NCBI RefSeq assembly: GCF_000242455.2
Contig: NC_019892.1
Coordinates: 6,768,744 to 6,832,743, forward strand
Source: Singulisphaera acidiphila DSM 18658
GTDB taxonomy: Bacteria; Planctomycetota; Planctomycetia; Isosphaerales; Isosphaeraceae
DNA: 64,000 nt
Direction: 5' to 3'
Below are positions 45,170 to 54,303 of the stretch, piece by piece. The stretch's first letter is position 1. The number at the start of each line of letters is the position of its first letter. The notes beneath the pieces were generated by a model, which was given only the letters and a program-made list of their open reading frames with translations, did no database searches and was not told the origin of the DNA. Position numbers and translations under genes: made by a program.

Positions 45170-46111
45170 ATGAGCCACGAACCCGACGCTACGAGCCGGG
45201 CGAAACGATTGGATCGCCAAGTTGTCCTGGCGGCATTGCTTGGAGTGGGCCTGGTCTGGTTCTACTGGGCCACCCTCTGTGAGATGGTCAAGCGGTGGTC
45301 GACCGATCCACGTTACGCCCACGGTTATCTCGTTCCCATGTTCGCGCTGGTCTTGCTCTGGCTTCGCCGCGACCGACTTGCCGCCCTCGCCACTCGTTCG
45401 AGCTGGGGTGGGGTGGTATTGATCGGAGGGGCCATCGCTTTGCGAATGGCAGGGGCTTACGCCTACTTTAGTTGGTTGGAGACGGTGTCATTGTTGCCGG
45501 CGGTGGCCGGCCTCTGCGTTCTCGTCTGGGGGTGGCCGTCGCTCCGTTGGTCATGGCCTGCGATCGCCTTCCTGATCTTCATGGTGCCGTTGCCCTATCG
45601 GTTGGAAGGGGCTCTGGCACATCCTCTGCAACGAGTTGCCACCGAGGTCAGTACCTATGCATTGCAGACCATGGGCTTCCCGGCCCTGGCCGAGGGGAAT
45701 GTGATTCATTTGAATGATGTCGAACTTGGTGTTGTTGAGGCATGCAGTGGACTGAGCATGTTGTTTACATTCTTTGCGATGGCATCCGGCGTGGTGATGG
45801 TGATCCGGCGGCCTTGGCTTGATAAGGTTTTGATCGTCGCGAGTGCCGTTCCCATTGCCCTTCTAGTCAATATGATTCGAATCACGGTGACTGGAGTTCT
45901 TCATGAGATGGTAGGTAGTCGGCTGGCCAATCTCGTTTTCCACGACCTGGCCGGCTGGCTGATGATGCCGATGGCCATGGGGCTACTCTGGTTGGAGCTT
46001 GAGCTTTTGGCGCGGCTGTTCCTGGAGCCGGCCCCCGCGCTTGCTCCCCTGAGTCCGCTCGATTTGATGGGAAGCACCCCGGGACGGGCAAGAGCCGCGC
46101 GATCTCGGTGA
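45170..46111 (+). CDS. exosortase
   Basis: The 313-residue protein is an integral membrane transpeptidase of the exosortase/archaeosortase family with about eight membrane segments. The catalytic residues are recognisable: Cys192 in VVEACSGLSML, Arg237 in NMIRITVTG and His258 in VFHDLAGW. It processes proteins with PEP-CTERM signals such as the one encoded at 41682. The EpsI-like domain that is fused to XrtA in many bacteria is absent here and is encoded separately two genes downstream. Which exosortase subtype it is cannot be stated. Confidence 0.93.
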   Translation: MSHEPDATSRAKRLDRQVVLAALLGVGLVWFYWATLCEMVKRWSTDPRYAHGYLVPMFALVLLWLRRDRLAALATRSSWGGVVLIGGAIALRMAGAYAYFSWLETVSLLPAVAGLCVLVWGWPSLRWSWPAIAFLIFMVPLPYRLEGALAHPLQRVATEVSTYALQTMGFPALAEGNVIHLNDVELGVVEACSGLSMLFTFFAMASGVVMVIRRPWLDKVLIVASAVPIALLVNMIRITVTGVLHEMVGSRLANLVFHDLAGWLMMPMAMGLLWLELELLARLFLEPAPALAPLSPLDLMGSTPGRARAARSR

Positions 46112-46215
46112 TCCGAAATGGTGCAATGAACAAGACGGATGCTTCTGCTGCGTTGAAGGGATCGTTGAAGAACTTCTGAACTGGTCGGATTAGGATTGCA
46201 GGGAGACCTCCCAGA

Positions 46216-48441
46216 ATGATGTCGAATTCCAACTTTGGACCGCAACCCAACTCGGCCAACCTGCCCGCGGTCGTCCCGCCGCACCGCGCAGAGGTATTCT
46301 CGGTCTCGTCACCCCCCGCCGGGCCGGTGGCCGGCCTGGATCCGGTCGCGATGCTCAAAGCCTTGCGCCGCCGCTGGCCGTTGGCGCTGGGGGCCGGTCT
46401 GCTCGGAGGAGCCGTCCTTGCTTTTGCCACTTATTTCCTGGTGCCTCCGGCGAAGTACACCGCGCGGTCGATGCTACACGTCAGTTCGACCCAGCCAAGA
46501 ATCCTCCTGAAAGTTGGCGAGAATGAAACGGATTTTGTGGCCTACCAGCGAACTCAGTTGGCGCTCCTCAAAAGCCGGCTCGTTCTCGGCACGGCATTAA
46601 AGGATCCTGAAGTCGCCAAGCTCGAAGTCATCACCAAGGCGGTCGACCCTATCGAGTGGCTCGAGAAGGAGCTTCAAGTCGATTTCGCTTCGGGCTCCGA
46701 GATCCTTCGCATCAGCATCAACGGCGAGAAGCCCCACGAGCCAATGCTCCTGGTCAATGCAGTGACACAGGCCTACATCGACGAGATTGTTGATGTTGAG
46801 ACCAAGCAGCGTCGTCAACGTTACGACCTCCTCAAAGAGACCTGGAATCGCTATCAGGAAAACTTGAAGGAAAAGCGCAAGGAGCTCAAGAGGCTGACGG
46901 AACTGGCCGGCTCGGACGACAAGAAGACGATCGCGAACATCCACCAACATGAGCTGGACCGTCTCGGGAGAGCCGAGGACGAATTAGCCCGAGTTCAGTC
47001 CGAGTTACGGGGCCTACGCGTTGAGCATGAGGTTCTGCAGGAGGATGTGGCCCGAAACTCATCGATGATTACTCCGGCCATGATCGTGGATGCGATCAAC
47101 CGCGACCATTCGATCGAGGTGCTCAAGGAGCGAGAGGCCGCAGCTCAGAAGGCCATCGATCGGATCTACCACATCGCCCGTAACAAGAGCGATCCCTCCC
47201 TCAAGAAGCATCGTGACGAATTGGAGGCCGCTCGCACGGCGATGGTCGCCCAGCGCCGGAAGCTGTACCCGATCGTCGAGCAACAGTTGCAAGAAATAGG
47301 GCGCGATGACGATGACTCGAATAAGGCTCTGATACCACATCGGATCAGCATCCTTTCGAAGCTTGAAGCGGTGCTGGCCAGTGATGTCAAGCGTCTCTCC
47401 GAACGGAGCCTCTCGATCACCCAGAACTCCGTGGACCTCTTCTCGGTCCAGGAGGAGATCGCCAACGCCGACGAGATCGCACGGACCATCGGAAAGGAAG
47501 TCGAAGCCCTGACGGTCGAGCTTCAGGCTCCCGCTCGGATCCGACTGCTCGAAAAGGCCGAACTGCCGCGCACCAAGGACGAGGCGCGTCAGTTGAAAAT
47601 GGCCGGGGTGGCGGGATGTGGCGCTTTTGCACTGGCGTTGATTGGCGTCTCCTTCTGGGAGTTCCAGTCCCGACGAATCGACTCGGCGGCCGATGTTATC
47701 AAAAGCCTTGGAATGAATCTCTTTGGAACGTTGCCGGCCATTCCCAAGCGGAGCCGGGGGATGAAACTGAGGGAAGCGGAGAGCGTGCGGTGGCGAAGCA
47801 TGCTCGTCGAGTCGGTGGACGCCGCGCGAACGACCCTTTTGCACTTCTCGCGGACCGAGTCGGTTCGCGTGGTGATGGTCGCCAGTGCACTCAGCGGTGA
47901 GGGCAAAACTTCGCTTTCAAGCCACCTGGCGACCAGTCTCGCACGAGCCGGCCGCCGGACTCTACTGATCGATGGCGACCTGCGCCGCCCCTCGGCGCAT
48001 GAGCTCTTCGACCAACCCTGCGTGCCTGGGTTCAGCGAGGTGCTCAGGAATGAGGTCAACATTGCCGACGCCATCCAGCCGACGGCTGCCAGTGGCCTGT
48101 CGCTGCTCACGGCCGGTCTCAGCGACAACGAGACGATCCAGGCACTCGCCTGCCGCGACCTACGAGTCATGTTCGACCAGCTCAAGGAACATTACGACTT
48201 CATTGTGGTCGACTCCTCGCCGGTCTTGCCGGTCGCCGACGCTCTGTTGATTGGCCAGCACGTTGACGCGGTGCTCTTCTCGATCATGCGCGATGTGAGC
48301 CGCATTCCCAAGGTCCACGAGGCCTACGAACGGTTGGCGAAGCTTGGGATCCGGATGCTCGGCGCCATCGTGACGGGTGAACAGAGCGACCACTATGGAA
48401 GCAAGTATGGATACTCTGCTCGGGCCCAGGAATCGGTCTGA
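46216..48441 (+). CDS. Wzc-like polysaccharide co-polymerase / BY-kinase
   Basis: This 741-residue protein controls polysaccharide chain length and export. It has a Wzz-type segment with a first membrane helix near residues 56-75, a long charged coiled-coil region (about 190-440), a second membrane helix (about 460-480), and a cytoplasmic tyrosine kinase: Walker A SALSGEGKTS (from about 557), Walker A' LLIDGDLR and Walker B FIVVDSSP. The C-terminus has a small tyrosine cluster (HYGSKYGYS), the usual autophosphorylation site. It starts about 100 bases after the exosortase and ends 23 bases before the EpsI gene. Confidence 0.93.
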   Translation: MMSNSNFGPQPNSANLPAVVPPHRAEVFSVSSPPAGPVAGLDPVAMLKALRRRWPLALGAGLLGGAVLAFATYFLVPPAKYTARSMLHVSSTQPRILLKVGENETDFVAYQRTQLALLKSRLVLGTALKDPEVAKLEVITKAVDPIEWLEKELQVDFASGSEILRISINGEKPHEPMLLVNAVTQAYIDEIVDVETKQRRQRYDLLKETWNRYQENLKEKRKELKRLTELAGSDDKKTIANIHQHELDRLGRAEDELARVQSELRGLRVEHEVLQEDVARNSSMITPAMIVDAINRDHSIEVLKEREAAAQKAIDRIYHIARNKSDPSLKKHRDELEAARTAMVAQRRKLYPIVEQQLQEIGRDDDDSNKALIPHRISILSKLEAVLASDVKRLSERSLSITQNSVDLFSVQEEIANADEIARTIGKEVEALTVELQAPARIRLLEKAELPRTKDEARQLKMAGVAGCGAFALALIGVSFWEFQSRRIDSAADVIKSLGMNLFGTLPAIPKRSRGMKLREAESVRWRSMLVESVDAARTTLLHFSRTESVRVVMVASALSGEGKTSLSSHLATSLARAGRRTLLIDGDLRRPSAHELFDQPCVPGFSEVLRNEVNIADAIQPTAASGLSLLTAGLSDNETIQALACRDLRVMFDQLKEHYDFIVVDSSPVLPVADALLIGQHVDAVLFSIMRDVSRIPKVHEAYERLAKLGIRMLGAIVTGEQSDHYGSKYGYSARAQESV

Positions 48442-48464
48442 ACCACCAACGGCGAGCCAACTCA

Positions 48465-49190
48465 ATGCTTCGAAACCTGCCTATAGTCGCCGCCCTGAGC
48501 CTGGTGATCGCCGCCGGGATCGTCCACGGCCGGTGGACTCATCGCTGGACCGTGTCGCACGCGATTGAAGACGCGGCGGCCAGGATCGATCGCCTCCCCA
48601 TGACACTGGGCGATTGGCAAGGACAGGCGATGAAACTTGATCGTGAGCAATTGGCCCTGGCGGAGATCGCCGGATATGTCGCTCGACGCTATGAGGATCG
48701 CCTCCACGGCGATGCGGTGACGATCCTCCTGGTGTGCGGTGCCCCCGGGCCGATCTCGGTCCATACACCGGACATCTGCTACTCCGGGGCCGGTTTCGAG
48801 CCGATCGGGCCACCAACCGGGCGCTCTCTACCGATCAATCCCTCCGGTACACCGGCCGCGTTTCGCAATGCCCTGATGGGCAAGACCAATATTCCTGTGC
48901 CTACGTATTTACGTATTCTCTGGTCCTGGTCCACCGCCGGGGCCTGGGAGGTTCCGCAAAACCCACGCTTGGCGTTTGCGCCCAGAGACGTGCTCTACAA
49001 GCTGTATGTGATCCGAGAATTGTCCTCACCCGACGAGCGGACCGACGATGATCCCAGTTTGAGACTTCTCCGGATTCTGCTGCCCGAGTTGGACAAGGTC
49101 CTCTTTGGACACGCAAAGGAAGAGATGGGGCGCACCGGGACGGAACGCGCGACCCACCTGCCTCGGAAATATGTGGGTGTCACAAGCTGA
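48465..49190 (+). CDS. EpsI / DUF3485 family exosortase-associated protein
   Basis: The 241-residue protein starts with a signal/anchor (residues 6-22) and has the DUF3485 features: LPMTLGDWQGQ, then AVTILLVCGAPGPISVHTPDICYSGAGFEPIG with two conserved cysteines. EpsI proteins accompany exosortases and are often fused to XrtA. It lies directly behind the BY-kinase and belongs to the exosortase operon. The biochemical role of the family is unknown; an effect on polysaccharide or protein sorting is inferred from context. Confidence 0.88.
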   Translation: MLRNLPIVAALSLVIAAGIVHGRWTHRWTVSHAIEDAAARIDRLPMTLGDWQGQAMKLDREQLALAEIAGYVARRYEDRLHGDAVTILLVCGAPGPISVHTPDICYSGAGFEPIGPPTGRSLPINPSGTPAAFRNALMGKTNIPVPTYLRILWSWSTAGAWEVPQNPRLAFAPRDVLYKLYVIRELSSPDERTDDDPSLRLLRILLPELDKVLFGHAKEEMGRTGTERATHLPRKYVGVTS

Positions 49191-49263
49191 TTTGTGAGTT
49201 GTATTGAGATTTCCGTCAGGTCCTGCTGCCTACACCGCTCGAGTCACGACCACCTGAATCACG

Positions 49264-51663
49264 ATGCCACCCTACGCCCGCGCCGATCACAATTTTGGGA
49301 ATCTTGGGACAAGACGATTGTCCCGCTTCTCGGCGCATGTCCCGGCCGGCCTGGTTCTGATCGGGACGTTGGTTGCGTTCGTGTTGTGTGGCTTGGTGCT
49401 GCTACGGCATCCTGGGGTGCCGTACAACCTTCGAGAGCTCATTGCATCAAGACAGCCAGTACTGACACTCGGCGTTCTCGGTCTCTGTCTGCTGATCACC
49501 GGCGCGACTCCCCTGCTGCTGGCCTGGCTCTGGGACCGACGCCCTAGTGAGTTCGCCTGGGTCGGTCCTCTGAACGGCATCTCCGTCGCAGCCCTGATCT
49601 ACGCCCTGCTGCGGATGGCCGTCCCTTATGAGTCGATCAGCGACATTATTGGAAGCCCGGTCCTTGGACTGCCGGGTGAGTTGGAGGATCTCGGACGATT
49701 CGTTGGGCTTTACCTCGGCATCGTGGTCGGGCTGACGCTTGGGGTTCGCCTCACGATCGGAGGCACGCCCCAGCGGCGCGATCTGCCGGGGTTGATCGGC
49801 CTGTCCGCCATGGCGGTGCTCTCTTACATCATTGTCATCCCTTATGCCTGTACGGACAACCTCGTCGAACTGCTCCGTGGTGGAGGCAGTTTGGTTTCGG
49901 CCGGCGCGGTGTTGGCTTTTGTGTGCCTGCTCGGGCTGACTGCAGGTGCCATCTCCCTGGCGATGATCCGGGCGGTCGAGGGGCGCTGGAGGCCGTTGGC
50001 GGGGGCGATCGTATTGCTGCTCGCCTCGATCGTGGTGGGGTGGGTGCTGCTGCTCGTCGCCACGACCCCCGCTTTGACCAAGTACGGCCGGACCTTTGCT
50101 GCTCGTGAGTTCCTGTTCAGTCCGGACCGCGAGCATTATCTCGGCGACTCGTTGATTTTCCTGCGCTTTGCCGTCGCCGCCTGCTCGATGATTGCCGTCT
50201 TGAGCGTCGGGATGCTGTTCGGGCGTCTGGTTCTCCGCTCGAGGGAGGCGAATCCCACGGCGCACCGCCGTGTGCAGCCGGCGAAGCCCGTATCGGCCGT
50301 TCCCTGGCGTCGGGGCCATTATCTTTGCTTATTTGCGTTGTACGCCGGGTTTGCCATTTACGGTTCGTTGGTGCCGTTGCATTTCCGGTCGGTCCCGCTG
50401 AGCGAGGCTTGGGAGCGGTTTCGGCAGATCCCTTTTTTGGAGCTAGGGATTGAATCGCGGAGCGACTGGGTGGCGAATATCCTCCTCTTCGTTCCGCTCA
50501 GCTTCTTACTTGCCGGGGCGCTCCGCGTCGATCGCCTGGGCCGGTACGGAGATCTCGCTGCCGGCCTGTTCATCGTCCCGGCTTGTGCCCTTCTTAGCGG
50601 CGCCATCGAGTTCACGCAGATCTGGTTTCCGCCCCGGACCGTCTCCCAGAACGACATCGCCGCCGAGGTCCTCGGTGCCATCGCAGGGGTCGTGCTTTGG
50701 AGCCTGGCCGGGCGACGGATGACAGGAGTCGCTCGCGAATATGTGCGGACGCTTTCTTCCCATCGAAAGTTCCACTTGATCCTGGAGGTCTACCTCGTTG
50801 GTCTGATCGTCTACTCGGTTCTGCCGCTCGACCTGACGATCAGCCCAACCCACCTTTGGAGGAAGTATCACGATGGAAGGATCCTCCTCTTCGCAACCGG
50901 TGGCAGCAACCCGATGGAGTCGGCCTACCTGGTCTTCGCCAAGACAGCCACGTTTGTACCCGTTGGCCTGCTGGTCGCGTCTCTGCTCGCTCGGCTCAAG
51001 ACGCCGATTGGGAACGTCGTGCGTGGCTTCTTCATCGGTGCGGCTCTGGCAGCATTGATCGAAATGGCTCAGCTTCTTGTTTACAGTCGGGTTACCAACG
51101 GCGCGGACCTCCTTTGGGGAGCCTTAGGCGCCAGCATCGGTGTGGCGTGCCTGGAGGCTGGGACAACATCCCAGGCGGTTCGCCAGCCGAGGTCTTCCGA
51201 CCGCCCCTGGGCCTGGTTTTGCCTGGCCGCCGCTTATGCTGTGATCTTGGCGGTCGTCTTCTGGTATCCGTTCACGTTCACCACGCAAAAAAGGCTGATC
51301 CTGGAGCGGCTGTCCGGGATGGCTCGCGTGCCTTTCTCTGCTCTCTACTGGGGAACGGACTGGAACGCAATGACGCAGATCGCCCGAAAGGTGCTCTGGT
51401 TCATTCCTCTCGGGGGCCTATTGGCGCGAGGGATCGCCATGGTGGCGACGAGTTCCCCGAGGCAGCGGCCGGTCTTGATCGGGGTCGGCCTTCTGGCCAC
51501 ACTTGCCGTGGCGGTCGCCATCGAATTCGTGCAGATTCTCTTGCCTGGAAAAATTGCCGATCTCACAGACATCTTTCTTTACGAGATTGGCGCGATCATC
51601 GGGATGTGGGTGTTGTTAAGTCTGCCCGACCTTCGGGCGAAAGCCACCCCCACTCCAAAGTAA
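49264..51663 (+). CDS. large membrane protein with three VanZ-like domains
   Basis: The 799-residue protein has about 20 hydrophobic segments. An N-terminal block of about 330 residues has no identified domain. Three VanZ-like segments follow, each with a start resembling L.P..L, a stretch like N(I/V)LLFVPLG, and an ending E..Q with a D: residues about 360-485 (ANILLFVPLSF, GAIEFTQIWFPPRTVSQNDI), 512-640 (KTATFVPVGLL, ALIEMAQLLVYSRVTNGADL) and 655-785 (KVLWFIPLGGLL, VAIEFVQILLPGKIADLTDI). VanZ proteins are membrane proteins of uncertain activity. The gene is 73 bases after epsI and probably in the same operon. Confidence 0.83.
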   Translation: MPPYARADHNFGNLGTRRLSRFSAHVPAGLVLIGTLVAFVLCGLVLLRHPGVPYNLRELIASRQPVLTLGVLGLCLLITGATPLLLAWLWDRRPSEFAWVGPLNGISVAALIYALLRMAVPYESISDIIGSPVLGLPGELEDLGRFVGLYLGIVVGLTLGVRLTIGGTPQRRDLPGLIGLSAMAVLSYIIVIPYACTDNLVELLRGGGSLVSAGAVLAFVCLLGLTAGAISLAMIRAVEGRWRPLAGAIVLLLASIVVGWVLLLVATTPALTKYGRTFAAREFLFSPDREHYLGDSLIFLRFAVAACSMIAVLSVGMLFGRLVLRSREANPTAHRRVQPAKPVSAVPWRRGHYLCLFALYAGFAIYGSLVPLHFRSVPLSEAWERFRQIPFLELGIESRSDWVANILLFVPLSFLLAGALRVDRLGRYGDLAAGLFIVPACALLSGAIEFTQIWFPPRTVSQNDIAAEVLGAIAGVVLWSLAGRRMTGVAREYVRTLSSHRKFHLILEVYLVGLIVYSVLPLDLTISPTHLWRKYHDGRILLFATGGSNPMESAYLVFAKTATFVPVGLLVASLLARLKTPIGNVVRGFFIGAALAALIEMAQLLVYSRVTNGADLLWGALGASIGVACLEAGTTSQAVRQPRSSDRPWAWFCLAAAYAVILAVVFWYPFTFTTQKRLILERLSGMARVPFSALYWGTDWNAMTQIARKVLWFIPLGGLLARGIAMVATSSPRQRPVLIGVGLLATLAVAVAIEFVQILLPGKIADLTDIFLYEIGAIIGMWVLLSLPDLRAKATPTPK

Positions 51664-51799
51664 GAAGAAAAGAGAAGCGTCAGCGACAGCGTTCCTACCC
51701 GCGTTCGGGCTGGACCATCGCTCCCTTTTGTTTGTGATGTTGGTGTAAGCATCACTGCGCAAATATTTCTTATTGATAGCAACGGGAGGGCTGCGACCT

Positions 51800-52909
51800 G
51801 TGGAGCAATCCGACACAACGATCGATCGACTGCCCCGGTGGGATGAGTCGCCGAGTCACGTCGCCGCCGGGCCGGTCCGGGTGGAAGAGTTGGCCGCCGA
51901 CCGACACGGCGAGTGGGATGCCTACATCGCCGAGGCCCCGAATGCGACCTTTTTCCATCGCTCTGGCTGGATGCGGGCCGTCCGCGATCTGTACGGGCAT
52001 CGGGCCCGCTACTATGTCGCCCGCGAGTCGGGCTCCGATCGGGTCTGCGGCGTGCTCCCGCTATTCGCCGTCTCCGGTCCACTGACCGGCCGGGCACTCA
52101 TCTCGATCCCCTATGCCGTCGGTGGCGGGGTCGCGGCCGACGACTCTGACATTGAGGCGCAGCTCGTCGACCGGGCGCGTCAGGAAGCCGACCAACTCCA
52201 GGTCCGCTATCTCGAACTGCGTCAGGAGCCGCTCGGCGAGCACCTCACGGTACGTGACCACTATTTCGCCTTTCGCGCAGCGATGCCGAATGACCCGGAG
52301 CAAGTCCTCGGCCGGTTCCCTCGTAAAGCGCGAGCCGAAATCCGCAAGGCACGCGATCAGTTTGGCTTGACGGCCCGGTTCGGCCACGACTTGCTGGAGA
52401 CCTTCTACGATCTCTATGTTCGCTCGCTCCGCCGCCTCGGCTCTCCCGGGCACTCATGGCGGTTCTTGAGCCGGCTCGTCAAGGAGTTCGGCGACGACTG
52501 CATCGTGGAGGTTATCTACCACGAGGGGAATCCCGTCGCTGGCGTCATGTCATTCCGATTCCGCGACCAGATCCTGCCGTACTACGCCGGTATCGACGAT
52601 CGCTACAACCGGCTCAATACGAGTAATTATCTCTATTTTGCTTTGATGGAGCATGCCGTCGGGCTAGGTTTGCGGGTTTTCGATTTCGGCCGCACTCGAC
52701 GCGACAATATAGGCGGCTGCCAGTTCAAGACCAACCAGGGGTTCGAACCCGAACCTATGCTCTATAGTTTCTATAGCCCTCGGGGCGCCGAACTGCCCGA
52801 CCTCCGCCCCAGTAACGCGGCATTTTCGCGGACCCAGGACCTTTGGCGTCGGCTCCCGCTCAGCGTTGCCGGGCCGCTTGGTGGCGTCGTCAGCCGATGG
52901 CTCCCCTGA
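51800..52909 (+). CDS. FemAB-like acyltransferase, XrtA-system type
   Basis: This 369-residue protein has the GNAT-like double fold of the FemAB family and matches the FemAB-like group found beside XrtA systems (TIGR03019 type): FFHRSGWMRAVRDLYGHRARYYVA, PRKARAEIRKARDQFGL, GMSFRFRD-like and YYAGIDDRYNRLNTSNYLYFALMEHA, then FDFGRTRRDN. The start is GTG at 51800, supported by GGGAGG 11 bases upstream; a TTG at 51773 is possible. Its acceptor is unknown; amino-acyl modification of the polysaccharide is inference. Confidence 0.85.
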   Translation: MEQSDTTIDRLPRWDESPSHVAAGPVRVEELAADRHGEWDAYIAEAPNATFFHRSGWMRAVRDLYGHRARYYVARESGSDRVCGVLPLFAVSGPLTGRALISIPYAVGGGVAADDSDIEAQLVDRARQEADQLQVRYLELRQEPLGEHLTVRDHYFAFRAAMPNDPEQVLGRFPRKARAEIRKARDQFGLTARFGHDLLETFYDLYVRSLRRLGSPGHSWRFLSRLVKEFGDDCIVEVIYHEGNPVAGVMSFRFRDQILPYYAGIDDRYNRLNTSNYLYFALMEHAVGLGLRVFDFGRTRRDNIGGCQFKTNQGFEPEPMLYSFYSPRGAELPDLRPSNAAFSRTQDLWRRLPLSVAGPLGGVVSRWLP

Positions 52910-52934
52910 GAATCCTCGAGTCAGGAACCGATCC

Positions 52935-54191
52935 GTGACTACCGGCCTTACCTCCATGATTCCAGAGCCGCAGTCGGCCGGACCCCGCAAGCGCATCCTC
53001 ATCCTTGTCCACCGGGTTCCGTACCCGCCTGACAAGGGGGATCGGATCCGGTCGTACCACCTGGTGGCTCACCTGGCCCGGCTCGGGGAAGTCGACCTGG
53101 CTTTTTTGACCGATGAGCCGGTGGAGGCTGAGACCCTTGAGGTATTGGGCCGGCTCTGCCGTCGTGTCGAAGCCGTCCCGGTCTCCCGGTTCGGGCGCTG
53201 GATCCGCGCGGCATGGAGCCTGGCGAACGGACGAAGTCTTACCGAGGGGTTGTTCGAGTCACCGACTCTGCGGACTTTGATCGGCCGCTGGCTGGGTGAG
53301 GCCGACTATGATGCTGTGGTCTGCTACTCGTCGGGCGTGCTGTCCTATGTCCTCGGCCGGGGTTTAGAGTCTCGGCTGGTTGCTGACTTGGTTGATGTCG
53401 ACAGCCAGAAGTGGTTCGACTATGCCGGGCGGGCGTCGGGTCCGAAAGCGGCGCTGTTCCGACTCGAGGGCCGTCGCGTGCGGACCCTGGAGCGGGAGGC
53501 CGGGCGGGCCCGGGCCGTTGTCCTCGCCACGAATACCGAAGCCGAGATTTACCGGAACTTCTGTCCCGACGCCTGCGTTGAGGCCGTTTCCAACGGTGTG
53601 GACCTCGACTATTTCCAGCCAGTGCTGGGAGTTGAAGAGACCGGTGGCTGTGTCTTCGCCGGCCAACTCGACTATCGAGCCAACGTTTTGGGCCTAGAGT
53701 GGTTTTGTCGGGAGGTCTGGCCCTTGATACGCGAGCGCGTGCCCTCGGCAACCTTCGACATCGTGGGGCGGAAGCCGGTAGCGGCCGTGCAGCGGCTGAG
53801 TGCCGTGCCAGGGATCCGAGTCGTCGGGCCTGTCCCCGACGTCCGGCCTTACCTGCAGGCGGCCCGTATTGTCGTCGTTCCCCTGCCGGTGGCGCGAGGC
53901 GTACAGAACAAGGTCCTGGAGGCGATGGCGATGGGCCGGGCGGTCGCGGCCTCACCGGCTGCATTGGAAGGGTTGGCGCTCGTGCCAGGTCGGGATGCAC
54001 TGGCGATCGACGAGCCGGACGACTGGAGCCGAACCATCGCCAGACTCTGGGACGACACCCAAACACGGACTGAACTGGGGCGATCCGCACGTCGCTACGT
54101 CGAGCAGAACCATCGCTGGGAGACCTGCCTGGGACGGTTCGACGACCTGATCGATGGTAAGGTCGGGAGGCTCCTCGGATCACAAGGCTAA
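52935..54191 (+). CDS. glycosyltransferase, XrtA-associated type (TIGR03087-like)
   Basis: GT-B fold glycosyltransferase of about 418 residues. The start of the domain, ILILVHRVPYPPDKGDRIRSYHLVAHL, and the later VDSQKWFDYA pattern match sugar transferases associated with exosortase systems. The C-terminal half has FAGQLDYRANVLGLEWF, PVPDVRPYLQAARIVVVPL and KVLEAMAMGRAV. I chose the GTG at 52935 because AGGA lies upstream; the preceding ORF ends at 52909. The substrate is unknown. It is immediately downstream of the FemAB-like gene. Confidence 0.9.
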   Translation: MTTGLTSMIPEPQSAGPRKRILILVHRVPYPPDKGDRIRSYHLVAHLARLGEVDLAFLTDEPVEAETLEVLGRLCRRVEAVPVSRFGRWIRAAWSLANGRSLTEGLFESPTLRTLIGRWLGEADYDAVVCYSSGVLSYVLGRGLESRLVADLVDVDSQKWFDYAGRASGPKAALFRLEGRRVRTLEREAGRARAVVLATNTEAEIYRNFCPDACVEAVSNGVDLDYFQPVLGVEETGGCVFAGQLDYRANVLGLEWFCREVWPLIRERVPSATFDIVGRKPVAAVQRLSAVPGIRVVGPVPDVRPYLQAARIVVVPLPVARGVQNKVLEAMAMGRAVAASPAALEGLALVPGRDALAIDEPDDWSRTIARLWDDTQTRTELGRSARRYVEQNHRWETCLGRFDDLIDGKVGRLLGSQG

Positions 54192-54303
54192 CGGAGTGCT
54201 GAACTCCCTCAATTCATGCCCCCGAGAAAAAAGCGACTGACAGGCGGCGGATTTGGATCGTCGCCAACCTCAAAAGATGACTCGAACCAGGTGTGAACGA
54301 CCC

